Source of the DNA: an uncultured Sulfitobacter sp.
GTDB lineage: Bacteria; Pseudomonadota; Alphaproteobacteria; Rhodobacterales; Rhodobacteraceae
Reading direction: 5' to 3'
DNA: 64,000 nt
NCBI GenBank assembly: GCA_937928635.1
Contig: CALFWM010000046.1
Location: 1-64,000, forward strand
This document shows, one piece after another, positions 1-7,862 of the stretch (position 1 is its first letter; every line of letters starts with the position of its first letter). The notes under the pieces are model-generated. The model saw nothing but the letters and a program-made list of their open reading frames with translations. It was not told the DNA's origin and did no database searches. The translations under genes and the position numbers were made by a program.

Positions 1-1
1 A

Positions 2-77
2 TGGTGCCCCCACACGGACTCGAACCGCGGACCTATTGATTACAAATCAATTGCTCTACCAGCTGAGCTATAGGGGC
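2..77 (-). tRNA. tRNA-Thr (anticodon TGT)
   Basis: The minus strand reads GCCCCTA for the 5' acceptor arm, which pairs with TGGGGGC before an A discriminator and an encoded CCA. A D-arm (AGCTCAGCTGGTAGAGC) and a T-arm with GGTTCGAGTCC are present. The anticodon stem ATTGA/TCAAT encloses the loop TTTGTAA, giving anticodon TGT, so the tRNA reads ACA and related threonine codons. The gene is 76 nt and complete, right at the window edge. Confidence 0.97.
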
Positions 78-316
78 CAAGTGCGTTTTGCAACTTGCAC
101 GGCGCACCACAGGGCCGTCCGTGTGCGCGTCTCTTAGTAGATGATCTTTGTTGATGCAAGACATCTCCGCCGTCCAAAGTGGAAAAAAATATGGACCGTG
201 TTTGTCCCTCATGACAAAACCCACTAAAAGTCTCATGATCAACATGTTTTGCGGTTTTACTCACCGCGTGGTAGCGGCTATTGAAGCCCCGAAAGAGACA
301 GGACCAGGCACCCCCG

Positions 317-1192
317 ATGCAGCTGATTTTGCACACAGGCGCGCATTACACGGAGCAGGAACGGTTGATCAAAACCATCCTGCGCAACAAGGGTAAGCTG
401 TCCCAGAAGGGCGTACATGTGCCGGGGCCAGGGACCTATCGATCGCTGATCCGAGATACGCTGAACGCGATGCACCGGGCCCCTGCCGCGCATGACGCGC
501 GCGATGTGCTGCTCGATGTGATCTTGGATGATGTCAAAGCGGACCGCGTTGTCCTTTCAGATCCGAACTTTTTTCGCACTGCCGGCACGGCTGTTCAGCG
601 CGGGGTGATTTACCCTGACGCGCCAGAACGCATGATCCATATGGCGCATCTGTTCCCGGATGATGAGATTGAAATCTATCTTGCCATCCGCAATCCCGCC
701 GGGTTGGTGCCGATCCTTTTTGACGTGGCTGTAAAAAAGCAGGCGGACAAATTCTGGGGTCAACGCCAGCCGCAGGATTTGCGTTGGTCAGAGACCATTG
801 CAAACATCCGCGCGGCCGCGCCCGAGATCAGGATCAATCTGTGGTGCAATGAGGATTTGCCGCTCCTGTGGTCGCAGATTATCCGGAACATCGCAGGGCT
901 GGAGCCAGAGGAAAAGATCGCCGGTGGGTTTGATCTGCTGTCCAGCATCATGTCCAAAGAAGGTATGCAGCGGTTTCGCGCCTATCTCGACAGTCATGCC
1001 GCAATGTCCGAAATACAAAAACGCCGGGTGATCGCTGTTTTCCTTGATAAATTCGCGCTGGAGGACGAGATTGAGGAGGAATTGGACATGCCAGGCTGGA
1101 CCGAAGACCTGGTCGAAGAACTCACCGAAATCTATGACCAGGATGTTGCCCAGTTGCAGACCATTCCGGGCGTGAACCTGATCACACCCTAG
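317..1192 (+). CDS. Conserved hypothetical protein, sulfotransferase-like
   Basis: Protein of 291 aa starting at an ATG that gives MQLILHTGAHYT; a TTG start 12 codons upstream is less likely because it adds an unstructured basic stretch. The N-terminal beta strand followed by HTGAHYT resembles the PAPS-binding loop region of sulfotransferase-like proteins common in roseobacters, but the loop is not canonical and no further catalytic residue could be assigned. The C-terminus is acidic (EDEIEEELDMPGW). There is no signal peptide or membrane segment, so it is probably cytoplasmic. It is monocistronic and convergent with the hpa operon, with only 4 bp between the two stops. Function is not established. 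Confidence 0.6.
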   Translation: MQLILHTGAHYTEQERLIKTILRNKGKLSQKGVHVPGPGTYRSLIRDTLNAMHRAPAAHDARDVLLDVILDDVKADRVVLSDPNFFRTAGTAVQRGVIYPDAPERMIHMAHLFPDDEIEIYLAIRNPAGLVPILFDVAVKKQADKFWGQRQPQDLRWSETIANIRAAAPEIRINLWCNEDLPLLWSQIIRNIAGLEPEEKIAGGFDLLSSIMSKEGMQRFRAYLDSHAAMSEIQKRRVIAVFLDKFALEDEIEEELDMPGWTEDLVEELTEIYDQDVAQLQTIPGVNLITP

Positions 1193-1196
1193 GGCA

Positions 1197-1997
1197 TCAG
1201 CCAAAGGTCAGGTCAACCTGTCCGAAGGGGCCAAAATCAGCGTGGAGAACCGACCCTGACGGGGCCTCCAAGGGGCGGATGAAAGAGCCGGAAAGCACAA
1301 TGTCACCGGCAGACAACCCTTGTCCATACTGCGCAAGGCGTTGAATAAGCCAGACAATTCCGGTGGGCGGGTCGTTGAGCACACCTGCGCCAAGGCCGGT
1401 TTCCTCAACCACACCGTCGCGCTGCACAATTGCACCGGTCCAGCGCAGATCAAAGGCATCAGGCGCGTGTTTTGCCCCGCCAAGCACCACGCCAGCATTG
1501 GCGGCATTGTCGGCCACCGTGTCATAAATGATGCGCGGTTTGCCTGTGGCGGGGTCGGCGCGCAGGATGCGGGTATCAAGAATCTCCAAGGACGGCGCCA
1601 CATAATCAGTTGCTGCAAGCACATCTTCGCGGGTGATGTTTGGGCCGTAAATATCTGATTTCGTGACAAAAGCGATCTCGGCTTCGATCCTTGGCTGGAT
1701 GAAGCGGCCCGCCGGGATGGTATCGCCGGAGTGAAACAACATGTCCGATAACAGCACACCAGAGTCAGGCGTGGTTATGTTGAGCGCCTGCTGCATCGCG
1801 CGGGAGGTGAGGCCGATTTTCCAGCCGATCTGGGTGAGGCCAGAGGCCATTTTGGTGGCGACAAAGGCGTCCTGTACGGCGTAGGCATGATCCAGCGTCA
1901 TCTCAGGATTGGCCAGACTGATCAATCCGCACTGGATGCCAGTTTTCTCTGCTTCAACAAGGGTTTGTGCAGCGGACCTGATCTGATCCGGTGTCAT
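1197..1997 (-). CDS. hpaH: 2-oxo-hept-4-ene-1,7-dioate hydratase
   Basis: Protein of 266 aa with the hydratase/decarboxylase fold of the HpaH/MhpD family (IGWKIGLTS, PRIEAEIAFV, SLEILDTRI). The E-x-E in PRIEAEIAF supplies the expected divalent-metal ligands. It would hydrate 2-oxo-hept-4-ene-1,7-dioate to 4-hydroxy-2-oxoheptanedioate, the last step before aldol cleavage. It is the final gene of the minus-strand hpa operon and overlaps the stop of the previous gene by 4 bp (ATGA), implying translational coupling. The aldolase HpaI that would use its product is not in this window. Confidence 0.88.
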   Translation of the reverse strand: MTPDQIRSAAQTLVEAEKTGIQCGLISLANPEMTLDHAYAVQDAFVATKMASGLTQIGWKIGLTSRAMQQALNITTPDSGVLLSDMLFHSGDTIPAGRFIQPRIEAEIAFVTKSDIYGPNITREDVLAATDYVAPSLEILDTRILRADPATGKPRIIYDTVADNAANAGVVLGGAKHAPDAFDLRWTGAIVQRDGVVEETGLGAGVLNDPPTGIVWLIQRLAQYGQGLSAGDIVLSGSFIRPLEAPSGSVLHADFGPFGQVDLTFG

Positions 1998-2842
1998 TCG
2001 TCCACCACTCCGTTGACCAGCGATCCGATGCCTTCGGCGGAGATCACAATCTCATCGCCGGGTTTGAGGAACCTTGGCGGATCAAAGCGCGCGCCGGCCC
2101 CTGTGGGGGTGCCGGTGACGATAATATCCCCCGGCACGAGCGTCGTGAAGGTCGAGATATAGGCGATTTGACGGGCGATCGGGAAAAGCATGCGGCTGGT
2201 GCGATCCTGCTGGCGCAGCTCTCCGTTCACTTCAGTTTTTAATTCAACATCAATGAGTTGTGCGTCAGCCTTAAACGGGATCAACCATGGGCCCATCGCA
2301 CCGGAGCCCTCCCAGTTCTTGCCTTGGGTGACGTTGAACTTTGCATGGCGCACCCAGTCGCGGATTGTGCCTTCGTTACAAAGGGTTAGGGCGGCAATAT
2401 GGCTGAGCGCGCTGTCCTGTGGGATGCGGCGCCCCCCGGTGCCGATGACGATGGCAATCTCGCCTTCGTAGTCCAGTTTTTTGGACTCAGGCGGGCGGGT
2501 CAGGGGGTGGCCATGACCGACAAAGGAGCGGGGAAAACGGGGGAACAACGACATGTTGGGTGGGGCTTCATGACCATCTTTGTACTCCGCGTTGCGGTCG
2601 GGAAAATTGACGCCGACGCAGATGATTTTCTCCGGATTTGGCACCGGGATTTGGTAGGAAAACCCCTGTCGGTACACCGTCGGTATTGCGTCGGTATTGC
2701 GTAGGTTTTCCAGCGCACCCGCAGTGATCACATCCCGCAGGCTGAGCCACTGAGGGAAAAGGGCGGAAAGGTCGTGAAATCCGTCCTCTGTGATTTCGCC
2801 CCAGGCGGTGCGCCCCTCAACCGTGACAGTTGCCAGTTTCAT
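1994..2842 (-). CDS. hpaG: Fumarylacetoacetate hydrolase-family isomerase/decarboxylase (HpaG-like)
   Basis: Protein of 282 aa with FAH-superfamily signatures: KIICVGVNFPDRNAEY near residue 73, then LDYEGEIAIVIG with the metal-binding E-x-E, FNVTQGKNWEGSGAMGPWL, and the C-terminal GDIIVTGTPTGAGARFDPP. In this operon the expected reaction is decarboxylation of 5-oxopent-3-ene-1,2,5-tricarboxylate and isomerisation of the product. E. coli HpaG is a tandem duplication of about 430 aa; this is a single-domain version. Position between the decarboxylase and hpaH, with ATGA overlaps on both sides, supports the role. A more general FAH-family hydrolase remains possible. Confidence 0.78.
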   Translation of the reverse strand: MKLATVTVEGRTAWGEITEDGFHDLSALFPQWLSLRDVITAGALENLRNTDAIPTVYRQGFSYQIPVPNPEKIICVGVNFPDRNAEYKDGHEAPPNMSLFPRFPRSFVGHGHPLTRPPESKKLDYEGEIAIVIGTGGRRIPQDSALSHIAALTLCNEGTIRDWVRHAKFNVTQGKNWEGSGAMGPWLIPFKADAQLIDVELKTEVNGELRQQDRTSRMLFPIARQIAYISTFTTLVPGDIIVTGTPTGAGARFDPPRFLKPGDEIVISAEGIGSLVNGVVDE

Positions 2843-4239
2843 TGCAAACCCTCCCAGACGTCGCGGATCACATCAGCGGCCAGCATGACATCCTCGCGGG
2901 TGCAGTCAAACTGCCCGACGCTGAAACGGATCATCTTGCGCCCTTCATGCAGCCCTTGGGTGATGTAGATGCGGCCATCGTTGTTGATCGCGTCCACCAG
3001 CCGTTGTTGGGTGTTGTCATCGCCCGGGCAGCGGAAGGTGAAAAGGCTGAGGATCGGCTCGGTCACGATTTCGAACGGTTCTTGCGCGCGTAAGGCTTCG
3101 CAAAGTTCATGCGCCCAAGTGACGTGGTTGCGGATGCGCGTGCGCAGGCCGTCCAATCCGTAGGAGCGCAAGAGGAACCAAATTTTCAGCGCACGAAAGC
3201 GGCGGCCCAGGGGAATGGTCCATTCGGAATAGTTCACGACCGCATCGCCAGAGGTCTTGAGATACTCCGGTTCGATCTTGAGTGTGTTCAGCTGTTTTTG
3301 GGGGTCGCGCAGGAATTGCACAGAGCAATCAAACTGTGCGCCAAGCCATTTGTGCGGGTTGAAAACGATGGAGTCGAACCCCTCGACCCCTTGCCAGAAT
3401 TGGTCGCGGTATTCCGGGCAGATCATGGCGGAGCCTGCCCATGCGGCGTCAAGGTGGCTGTAGATGCCCTCGCGCTGAGCGATCTCGGTGATCTTTGTCA
3501 GGTCATCGCAGGCACCGATCCCGGTGCCCCCGGTGATGGCGATGATGCCCGCAGGGGTGTGGCCCGCAGCACGGTCGGCGGCGATGGCTTGGGTGAGGGC
3601 GTCCGGTTCCATGGCATAATGTGGTCCCGGACCGGTGGGCAGTTTCACCAGATTGTCCTGTCCGATGCCCGCGACCCAGCAGGCGCGGTCGATAGAGGAA
3701 TGGACCTGTTCAGAGCAATAGATGCGCAGGCGGCCAAGCCCGGAAAGCCCCTCCTTGTTGCCGCGCCACCCACTTGCGTGTTCGCGCATGGTCAGCACGG
3801 CAGAGAGGGTCGCAGAGGAGGCTGAGTCCTGAATGACGCCAGAAAAGCCTTCGGGCAGGCCAAGGGCCTGGCGCAGCCAGTCAACCATCATGCCCTCCAC
3901 TTCGGTGGCGGCGGGAGAGGTCTGCCACAACATGCATTGGGAGGCGATGGTGGAGACCAGCATCTCGGCCAGCATCGAAGGGGGGGCCGCATTGGCCGGG
4001 AAATAGGCAAAGAACCGGGGGTGCTGCCAATGGGTGATGCCGGGCATCACGATGGTTTCAAAGTCGGCCATGATGGCGTCCATGGCCTCGCCGGTTTCGG
4101 GGGGCGTGAGGGCGAGTTGCGCGGCGATGGCACCGGGTTTGGTTTGCGCGCGCACGGGGCGGTCGCGGATGGTGCGGTGGTAGTCGGCGGCCCAATGGGA
4201 GATTTTCTCGCCCCAGTGAGAGAAGTCATCCCAGTTCAT
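2839..4239 (-). CDS. PLP-dependent aromatic-L-amino-acid decarboxylase (group II)
   Basis: Protein of 466 aa of the DOPA/tyrosine/tryptophan decarboxylase family. Visible features: MDAIMADFETIVMPGITHWQ and FAYFPANAAPPSMLAEM near the N-terminus, the substrate/PLP region DSASSATLSA, the PLP-binding HLDAAWAGSA, and the Schiff-base lysine in FNPHKWLG. It would decarboxylate an aromatic amino acid to its amine and CO2. The gene lies inside the homoprotocatechuate operon, overlapping hpaG by 4 bp, which suggests it feeds tyramine, dopamine or a related amine toward 3,4-dihydroxyphenylacetate. No amine oxidase or aldehyde dehydrogenase specific for that route is encoded here. Substrate is inferred from context only. 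Confidence 0.85.
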   Translation of the reverse strand: MNWDDFSHWGEKISHWAADYHRTIRDRPVRAQTKPGAIAAQLALTPPETGEAMDAIMADFETIVMPGITHWQHPRFFAYFPANAAPPSMLAEMLVSTIASQCMLWQTSPAATEVEGMMVDWLRQALGLPEGFSGVIQDSASSATLSAVLTMREHASGWRGNKEGLSGLGRLRIYCSEQVHSSIDRACWVAGIGQDNLVKLPTGPGPHYAMEPDALTQAIAADRAAGHTPAGIIAITGGTGIGACDDLTKITEIAQREGIYSHLDAAWAGSAMICPEYRDQFWQGVEGFDSIVFNPHKWLGAQFDCSVQFLRDPQKQLNTLKIEPEYLKTSGDAVVNYSEWTIPLGRRFRALKIWFLLRSYGLDGLRTRIRNHVTWAHELCEALRAQEPFEIVTEPILSLFTFRCPGDDNTQQRLVDAINNDGRIYITQGLHEGRKMIRFSVGQFDCTREDVMLAADVIRDVWEGLQ

Positions 4240-4290
4240 GGCGTCGTCCTTTAGGTGTACCCGGCACGGATCGAGGCTGCTTGCAGCCGC

Positions 4291-4429
4291 CGTGCCATCG
4301 CCTGTCCGTCCCGGCGGGCAGGCGATTGGGTGAGGCTGGGTGGTTCATAGGGGAGTAGCCCTGACGCTGAGACATAAAGTGGCAGAGAACCGACGGTAGA
4401 TCGCCTCCCCACGGACAGGCGATGGCACG
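4291..4429. repeat. 19-bp perfect inverted repeat in the hpa operon spacer
   Basis: Positions 4291-4309 and 4411-4429 are exact reverse complements over 19 bp, separated by about 100 bp. The left arm also forms a local hairpin with the adjoining sequence (4299-4324, CGCCTGTCCG against CGGGCAGGCG). This fills the only sizeable gap in the operon, between hpaD and the decarboxylase. It could be a dispersed repeat, an mRNA-stability stem or an attenuator reducing expression of the distal genes. Confidence 0.75.
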
Positions 4430-4452
4430 CCGCGCGTTGTTCCCGGCGGACA

Positions 4453-5433
4453 TCATGGCGCGATGATCGGCTGGGCTTTGAGGTCGCTCTCAAAGGTCTC
4501 GCATCCGTCAAACACCGATCCTTCCTCAAACCAGCTGCGCGGGGCAGGGGCACCCCACAACGTCTGGCGCTGCGGGTCTTTGAGATCCCAGCGGATCGGT
4601 TCCAGATCCGGGTCCACGGTTTGATAGTCCGAGCAGTAGATCTCGGTGCGGTGGCCATCCCGGTCGCGCACATAGAGGAAAAACGCGTTGGCGATACCAT
4701 GGCGCCCCGGGCCGCGCTCGATGCTGTCCACGTAGCCGGTGGTGCTGAGCAGATCGAGGTAGTCGATGATGTTGAGCGGGGTGGGGACCCAGAAGGCGAG
4801 GTGATGCAGGCGCGGGCCGGTGCCGTTGGTGAAAGCAATGTCATGCACGCCGCCCTTGCGGTGCATCCACGCGGCCCATGTGCGGTCGGTTGCCTCATCT
4901 GCGGTGTATTCGGTCACACGAAAGCCCATGTCGGCGTAGAACGCCACCGCGTCATCCACCACGGGGCTGAACATGTTCACGTGATCAATCCTGAGCGGCT
5001 TCACACCCTGATAAAGTTTGTATTGCTGATGGATCGAGGGCAGGCGGTCCATCGAGGCGTAAAACTCCAGCGGCATGCCCCAGGGGTCGCGGACTTGCAG
5101 GACACGGCCCATGAAGGGGCGCTCAAACCATGTGGTGGGCAGGTCGCGGGATTTGAACCACGCCTCGGCTTTGTCAAGGTGGTCTTCGTCCCAGACTTTG
5201 AAACCCATGGTGCTGACGGAGGCTGTGTCGGATTTTTTCAGGATCACGCAGTGATGCCCGCGTTCCTCCATGGCGCGCAGGTAGAGGTGTGTAGCTTCCT
5301 CGTGGGTGACTTGCAGGCCCATGGTCTCGACGTAAAAACCGCGTGCCCAGTCCAGATCGGTGACGCAGAGTTCCACGTGGCTGAGGCGCACGATGTTGAA
5401 GGGCGGGTAGAGGTTTGGCGCGGGTATTGCCAT
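4453..5433 (-). CDS. hpaD: 3,4-dihydroxyphenylacetate 2,3-dioxygenase (extradiol, vicinal oxygen chelate fold)
   Basis: Protein of 326 aa, close to the length of type I homoprotocatechuate 2,3-dioxygenases. The N-terminal VOC module begins RLSHVELCVTDLDWA and the catalytic module near residue 147 with RIDHVNMFSPVVDDA. Metal ligands by family position are His151 (RIDHVN), His211 (LHHLAF) and Glu264 (HRTEIY). The motif HRTEIYCSDYQTVDPD is typical of HPCD. It cleaves the catechol ring to 5-carboxymethyl-2-hydroxymuconate semialdehyde, the substrate of the upstream HpaE. Start and upstream stop share a base (TAATG), so translation is coupled. Confidence 0.93.
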   Translation of the reverse strand: MAIPAPNLYPPFNIVRLSHVELCVTDLDWARGFYVETMGLQVTHEEATHLYLRAMEERGHHCVILKKSDTASVSTMGFKVWDEDHLDKAEAWFKSRDLPTTWFERPFMGRVLQVRDPWGMPLEFYASMDRLPSIHQQYKLYQGVKPLRIDHVNMFSPVVDDAVAFYADMGFRVTEYTADEATDRTWAAWMHRKGGVHDIAFTNGTGPRLHHLAFWVPTPLNIIDYLDLLSTTGYVDSIERGPGRHGIANAFFLYVRDRDGHRTEIYCSDYQTVDPDLEPIRWDLKDPQRQTLWGAPAPRSWFEEGSVFDGCETFESDLKAQPIIAP

Positions 5434-6944
5434 TATCTCCTCCCCAGTTGGGTGATTTTATGCGCTCCCATGGCAAAGGCGATGTTCTTGGTTTCCATGT
5501 AGAAATCAAAACTCCAATGCCCGCCGTCGCGCCCGATGCCGCTGGATTTGACCCCGCCAAAAGGCGTAGGCAGGTGGCGCACGTTTTCGGAATTGACCCA
5601 GATCATGCCGGCCTCCATCGCGTTTGAAAAGCGCAGGGCGCGGGTGATGTCGTTGGTCCAGAGGTAGCCGGCGAGGCCATAGGCGACGCTATTGGCGATG
5701 CTGAGCGCGTCCGCCTCATCTTCAAACGGAATGACGGTAAGGACGGGGCCAAAAATCTCCTCCTGCGCAATGCGCATGTCGGGCTTGGCGTTGGTAAACA
5801 GGGTAGGGTGGACATAACAGCCGGGGCCGTCGATGGCGTGGCCCCCGGCGGCGATGCTGGCACCCTCCGCTTTGGCAATGTCGAAGTAGGAGACGACTTT
5901 GTCGAGATGGGTCTGGTGGATCAACGGGCCGATTTCCGTTTTTGGATCAAGGGGATGACCGACCTTCAGGGCGTTGACGCGGGCGATAAGTTTCTTCTGG
6001 AAATCCTCAGCAATGGCGCGTTGCACCAACAGGCGGGAGGACGATGTGCAGCGTTCTCCGTTCAGCGAGTAGATCATGAACACGGCGGCATCAAGCGCGC
6101 GCTCAAGGTCGGCATCTTCAAACACCACTACGGGGTTTTTGCCACCGAGTTCAAAGTGCACCCGTTTGAGCGTATCTGCGCCCTGTTTCATGATGGCAGA
6201 GCCGGTTTTGGTCTCTCCGACAAAGGCAATTGCCTTGATGTCCGGGTGTTCGCTCAACGCGCGGCCCGCTTCTTCGCCCATACCGTTCACAAGGTTCAGC
6301 ACCCCATCGGGCAGACCCGCTTCATGGCAAATCTCGGCCAGCAGGCGCGCGGTATGGGGGGAAAACTCCGCCGGTTTATGAACCACGGTGCAGCCTGCGG
6401 CGAGCGCTGGCGCGATTTTCCAGGTGGAGAGCATGAAGGGCGTGTTCCACGGCGTGATCACCCCGACCGGCCCCATGGGCACGCGGGAGGTGACGTTCAT
6501 ATGGCTGTTGGTGGGCAGCGATTGCCCATCACGCGCCGCCGGGGCCATGTCGGCAAAAAATCGAAAGTTTTCGCCCCCGCGCAGGGCGGCTTTGGACATG
6601 AATTTGTAGGCCTGACCGGTGTCCCAGCATTCACACAGTGCGATGTCTTCGGCGCGTTCCACGATCAGATCGGCAACTTTATGCAGCAGTTTCTTGCGGG
6701 CCTTGCCATCCATTGCGGCCCATGCCGGAAAGGCAGCTTTGGCGGCTTTTGCAGCGGCGTCCACGTCCGCCGCATCCGAGCGCGCCACATCCGCGATATG
6801 GCTGCCATCGACCGGGGAGGTGGTGGCAAAAGTTGCGCCAGAGGCCGCAGGCACAGAGGCCCCGTTGATCAGGTTCACAATGCTGCCGTTCCGGCGTGCC
6901 AATAACGGGGCCAGTTTGGCCTGGTGGGTGGCAAGGTCGCTCAT
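5433..6944 (-). CDS. hpaE: 5-carboxymethyl-2-hydroxymuconate semialdehyde dehydrogenase
   Basis: Aldehyde dehydrogenase of 503 aa. It shows the NAD site GVITPWNTPFMLSTWKIAPALAAG, the general-base glutamate in FELGGKNP, the nucleophile cysteine in LNGERCTSSSR and the C-terminal EEIFGPVLTVIPFEDEADA. It oxidises the ring-cleavage semialdehyde to 5-carboxymethyl-2-hydroxymuconate. Its place between hpaD and hpaF makes HpaE more likely than a generic ALDH. Its stop overlaps the hpaD start, and its own start overlaps the hpaF stop by 4 bp. Confidence 0.92.
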   Translation of the reverse strand: MSDLATHQAKLAPLLARRNGSIVNLINGASVPAASGATFATTSPVDGSHIADVARSDAADVDAAAKAAKAAFPAWAAMDGKARKKLLHKVADLIVERAEDIALCECWDTGQAYKFMSKAALRGGENFRFFADMAPAARDGQSLPTNSHMNVTSRVPMGPVGVITPWNTPFMLSTWKIAPALAAGCTVVHKPAEFSPHTARLLAEICHEAGLPDGVLNLVNGMGEEAGRALSEHPDIKAIAFVGETKTGSAIMKQGADTLKRVHFELGGKNPVVVFEDADLERALDAAVFMIYSLNGERCTSSSRLLVQRAIAEDFQKKLIARVNALKVGHPLDPKTEIGPLIHQTHLDKVVSYFDIAKAEGASIAAGGHAIDGPGCYVHPTLFTNAKPDMRIAQEEIFGPVLTVIPFEDEADALSIANSVAYGLAGYLWTNDITRALRFSNAMEAGMIWVNSENVRHLPTPFGGVKSSGIGRDGGHWSFDFYMETKNIAFAMGAHKITQLGRR

Positions 6945-7333
6945 GTCTCTTCTCCCGGCAGGTAACGGCGAATAGAGCTGACCTTGGGGGACAGATCCGG
7001 GTCGATGTCGCGCATTTCAAGCGACAACATGAAGGAGGAATTGGCAAGCACATCGGCGCAAAATTCCTCGGCTTTCGCAAAAATATGGGCTACCGCCTCG
7101 GTCTTGGCCTGAGGCGTGCGGCCCGCACGCAGACGGATCGACAGATCAAGGTAGGCGTGATCGGGATTGCCATCAGCCATAACCACGTGATCTGCCCGCA
7201 GGGCCCGCACCCGAATGCCCGCCAAAGGAAACAATCCGGTCTGTGCCGCAGCGTCACGCAGGGCCACACAAAAGGCCGCAATGTCCAAGCGCTCTTCAAG
7301 ATTGGCGGAATAGTCGATATGAAAGTGGGGCAT
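6941..7333 (-). CDS. hpaF: 5-carboxymethyl-2-hydroxymuconate delta-isomerase
   Basis: Protein of 130 aa of the tautomerase-superfamily CHMI family. After Met removal the N-terminus is PHFHIDYS, so Pro1 would be the catalytic base as in E. coli CHMI. The conserved C-terminal segment LEMRDIDPDLSPK is present. It isomerises 5-carboxymethyl-2-hydroxymuconate before decarboxylation by the HpaG-like protein. It is the first gene of the minus-strand operon, transcribed from the divergent region shared with hpaR. Confidence 0.92.
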   Translation of the reverse strand: MPHFHIDYSANLEERLDIAAFCVALRDAAAQTGLFPLAGIRVRALRADHVVMADGNPDHAYLDLSIRLRAGRTPQAKTEAVAHIFAKAEEFCADVLANSSFMLSLEMRDIDPDLSPKVSSIRRYLPGEET

Positions 7334-7348
7334 ACCGTTCCTTTGCTT

Positions 7349-7361
7349 GCAATCTGATTGC
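7349..7361. promoter_or_regulatory. Candidate HpaR operator between hpaF and hpaR
   Basis: The 73-bp divergent spacer contains the perfect inverted repeat GCAATC-T-GATTGC followed by an AT-rich stretch (TTGTTAAGTAAATTTTCC). MarR regulators usually bind such short palindromes overlapping divergent promoters. The palindrome is seen directly; the assignment to HpaR is by position. Confidence 0.5.
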
Positions 7362-7406
7362 TTTGTTAAGTAAATTTTCCAAAACTGTCAAGGATGGACT
7401 TTCCCG

Positions 7407-7853
7407 ATGAGCCTGCGCCGCACAGATCGTTCCCTGCCTATTGCCCTGCTGCGCGCCCGCGAAACAGTGATGGCTCCGATCCGGGTGATGCTGTCGCAAA
7501 GCGGCATTTCAGAGCAGAAATGGCGGGTCATTCGCGTGCTGGAAGAAGCCGGGCCAATGGAGCAGACCGCATTGGCCAAAGAGGCCTGTCTGTTGCTGCC
7601 CAGCCTGACCCGCATGTTGCAATCCATGGAGGAAGAGGGGCTGCTGACCCGCGCGTCGGATGCGCGGGATCGGCGCAAATCCATCGTGAAAATCACCGCC
7701 GCAGGACGCAAGGTGTTAAGCGATCACAGCGATGAAAGCACCGCACTGGCCGCCGCGCTGGAACGGCGGTTTGGCGCGCAAAAGCTGGAAACCCTGCTGG
7801 ACCTGTTGGATGAGCTGACGGAACGTGATGCGCCGCCGCATACAGACGAATAA
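7407..7853 (+). CDS. hpaR: MarR-family regulator of homoprotocatechuate degradation
   Basis: Protein of 148 aa with the MarR winged helix: ISEQKWRVIRVL, recognition region LLLPSLTRMLQSMEEEGLLTR and wing DARDRRKSIVKIT. The N-terminus SLRRTDRSLPIALLRARE is typical of the HpaR subgroup (homoprotocatechuate operon repressor). It is divergent from hpaF, as in other hpa clusters, and probably represses the operon until 3,4-dihydroxyphenylacetate or a related ligand binds. It is convergent with the GH42 gene, with a 9-bp gap. Confidence 0.9.
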   Translation: MSLRRTDRSLPIALLRARETVMAPIRVMLSQSGISEQKWRVIRVLEEAGPMEQTALAKEACLLLPSLTRMLQSMEEEGLLTRASDARDRRKSIVKITAAGRKVLSDHSDESTALAAALERRFGAQKLETLLDLLDELTERDAPPHTDE

Positions 7854-7862
7854 TGATATACA

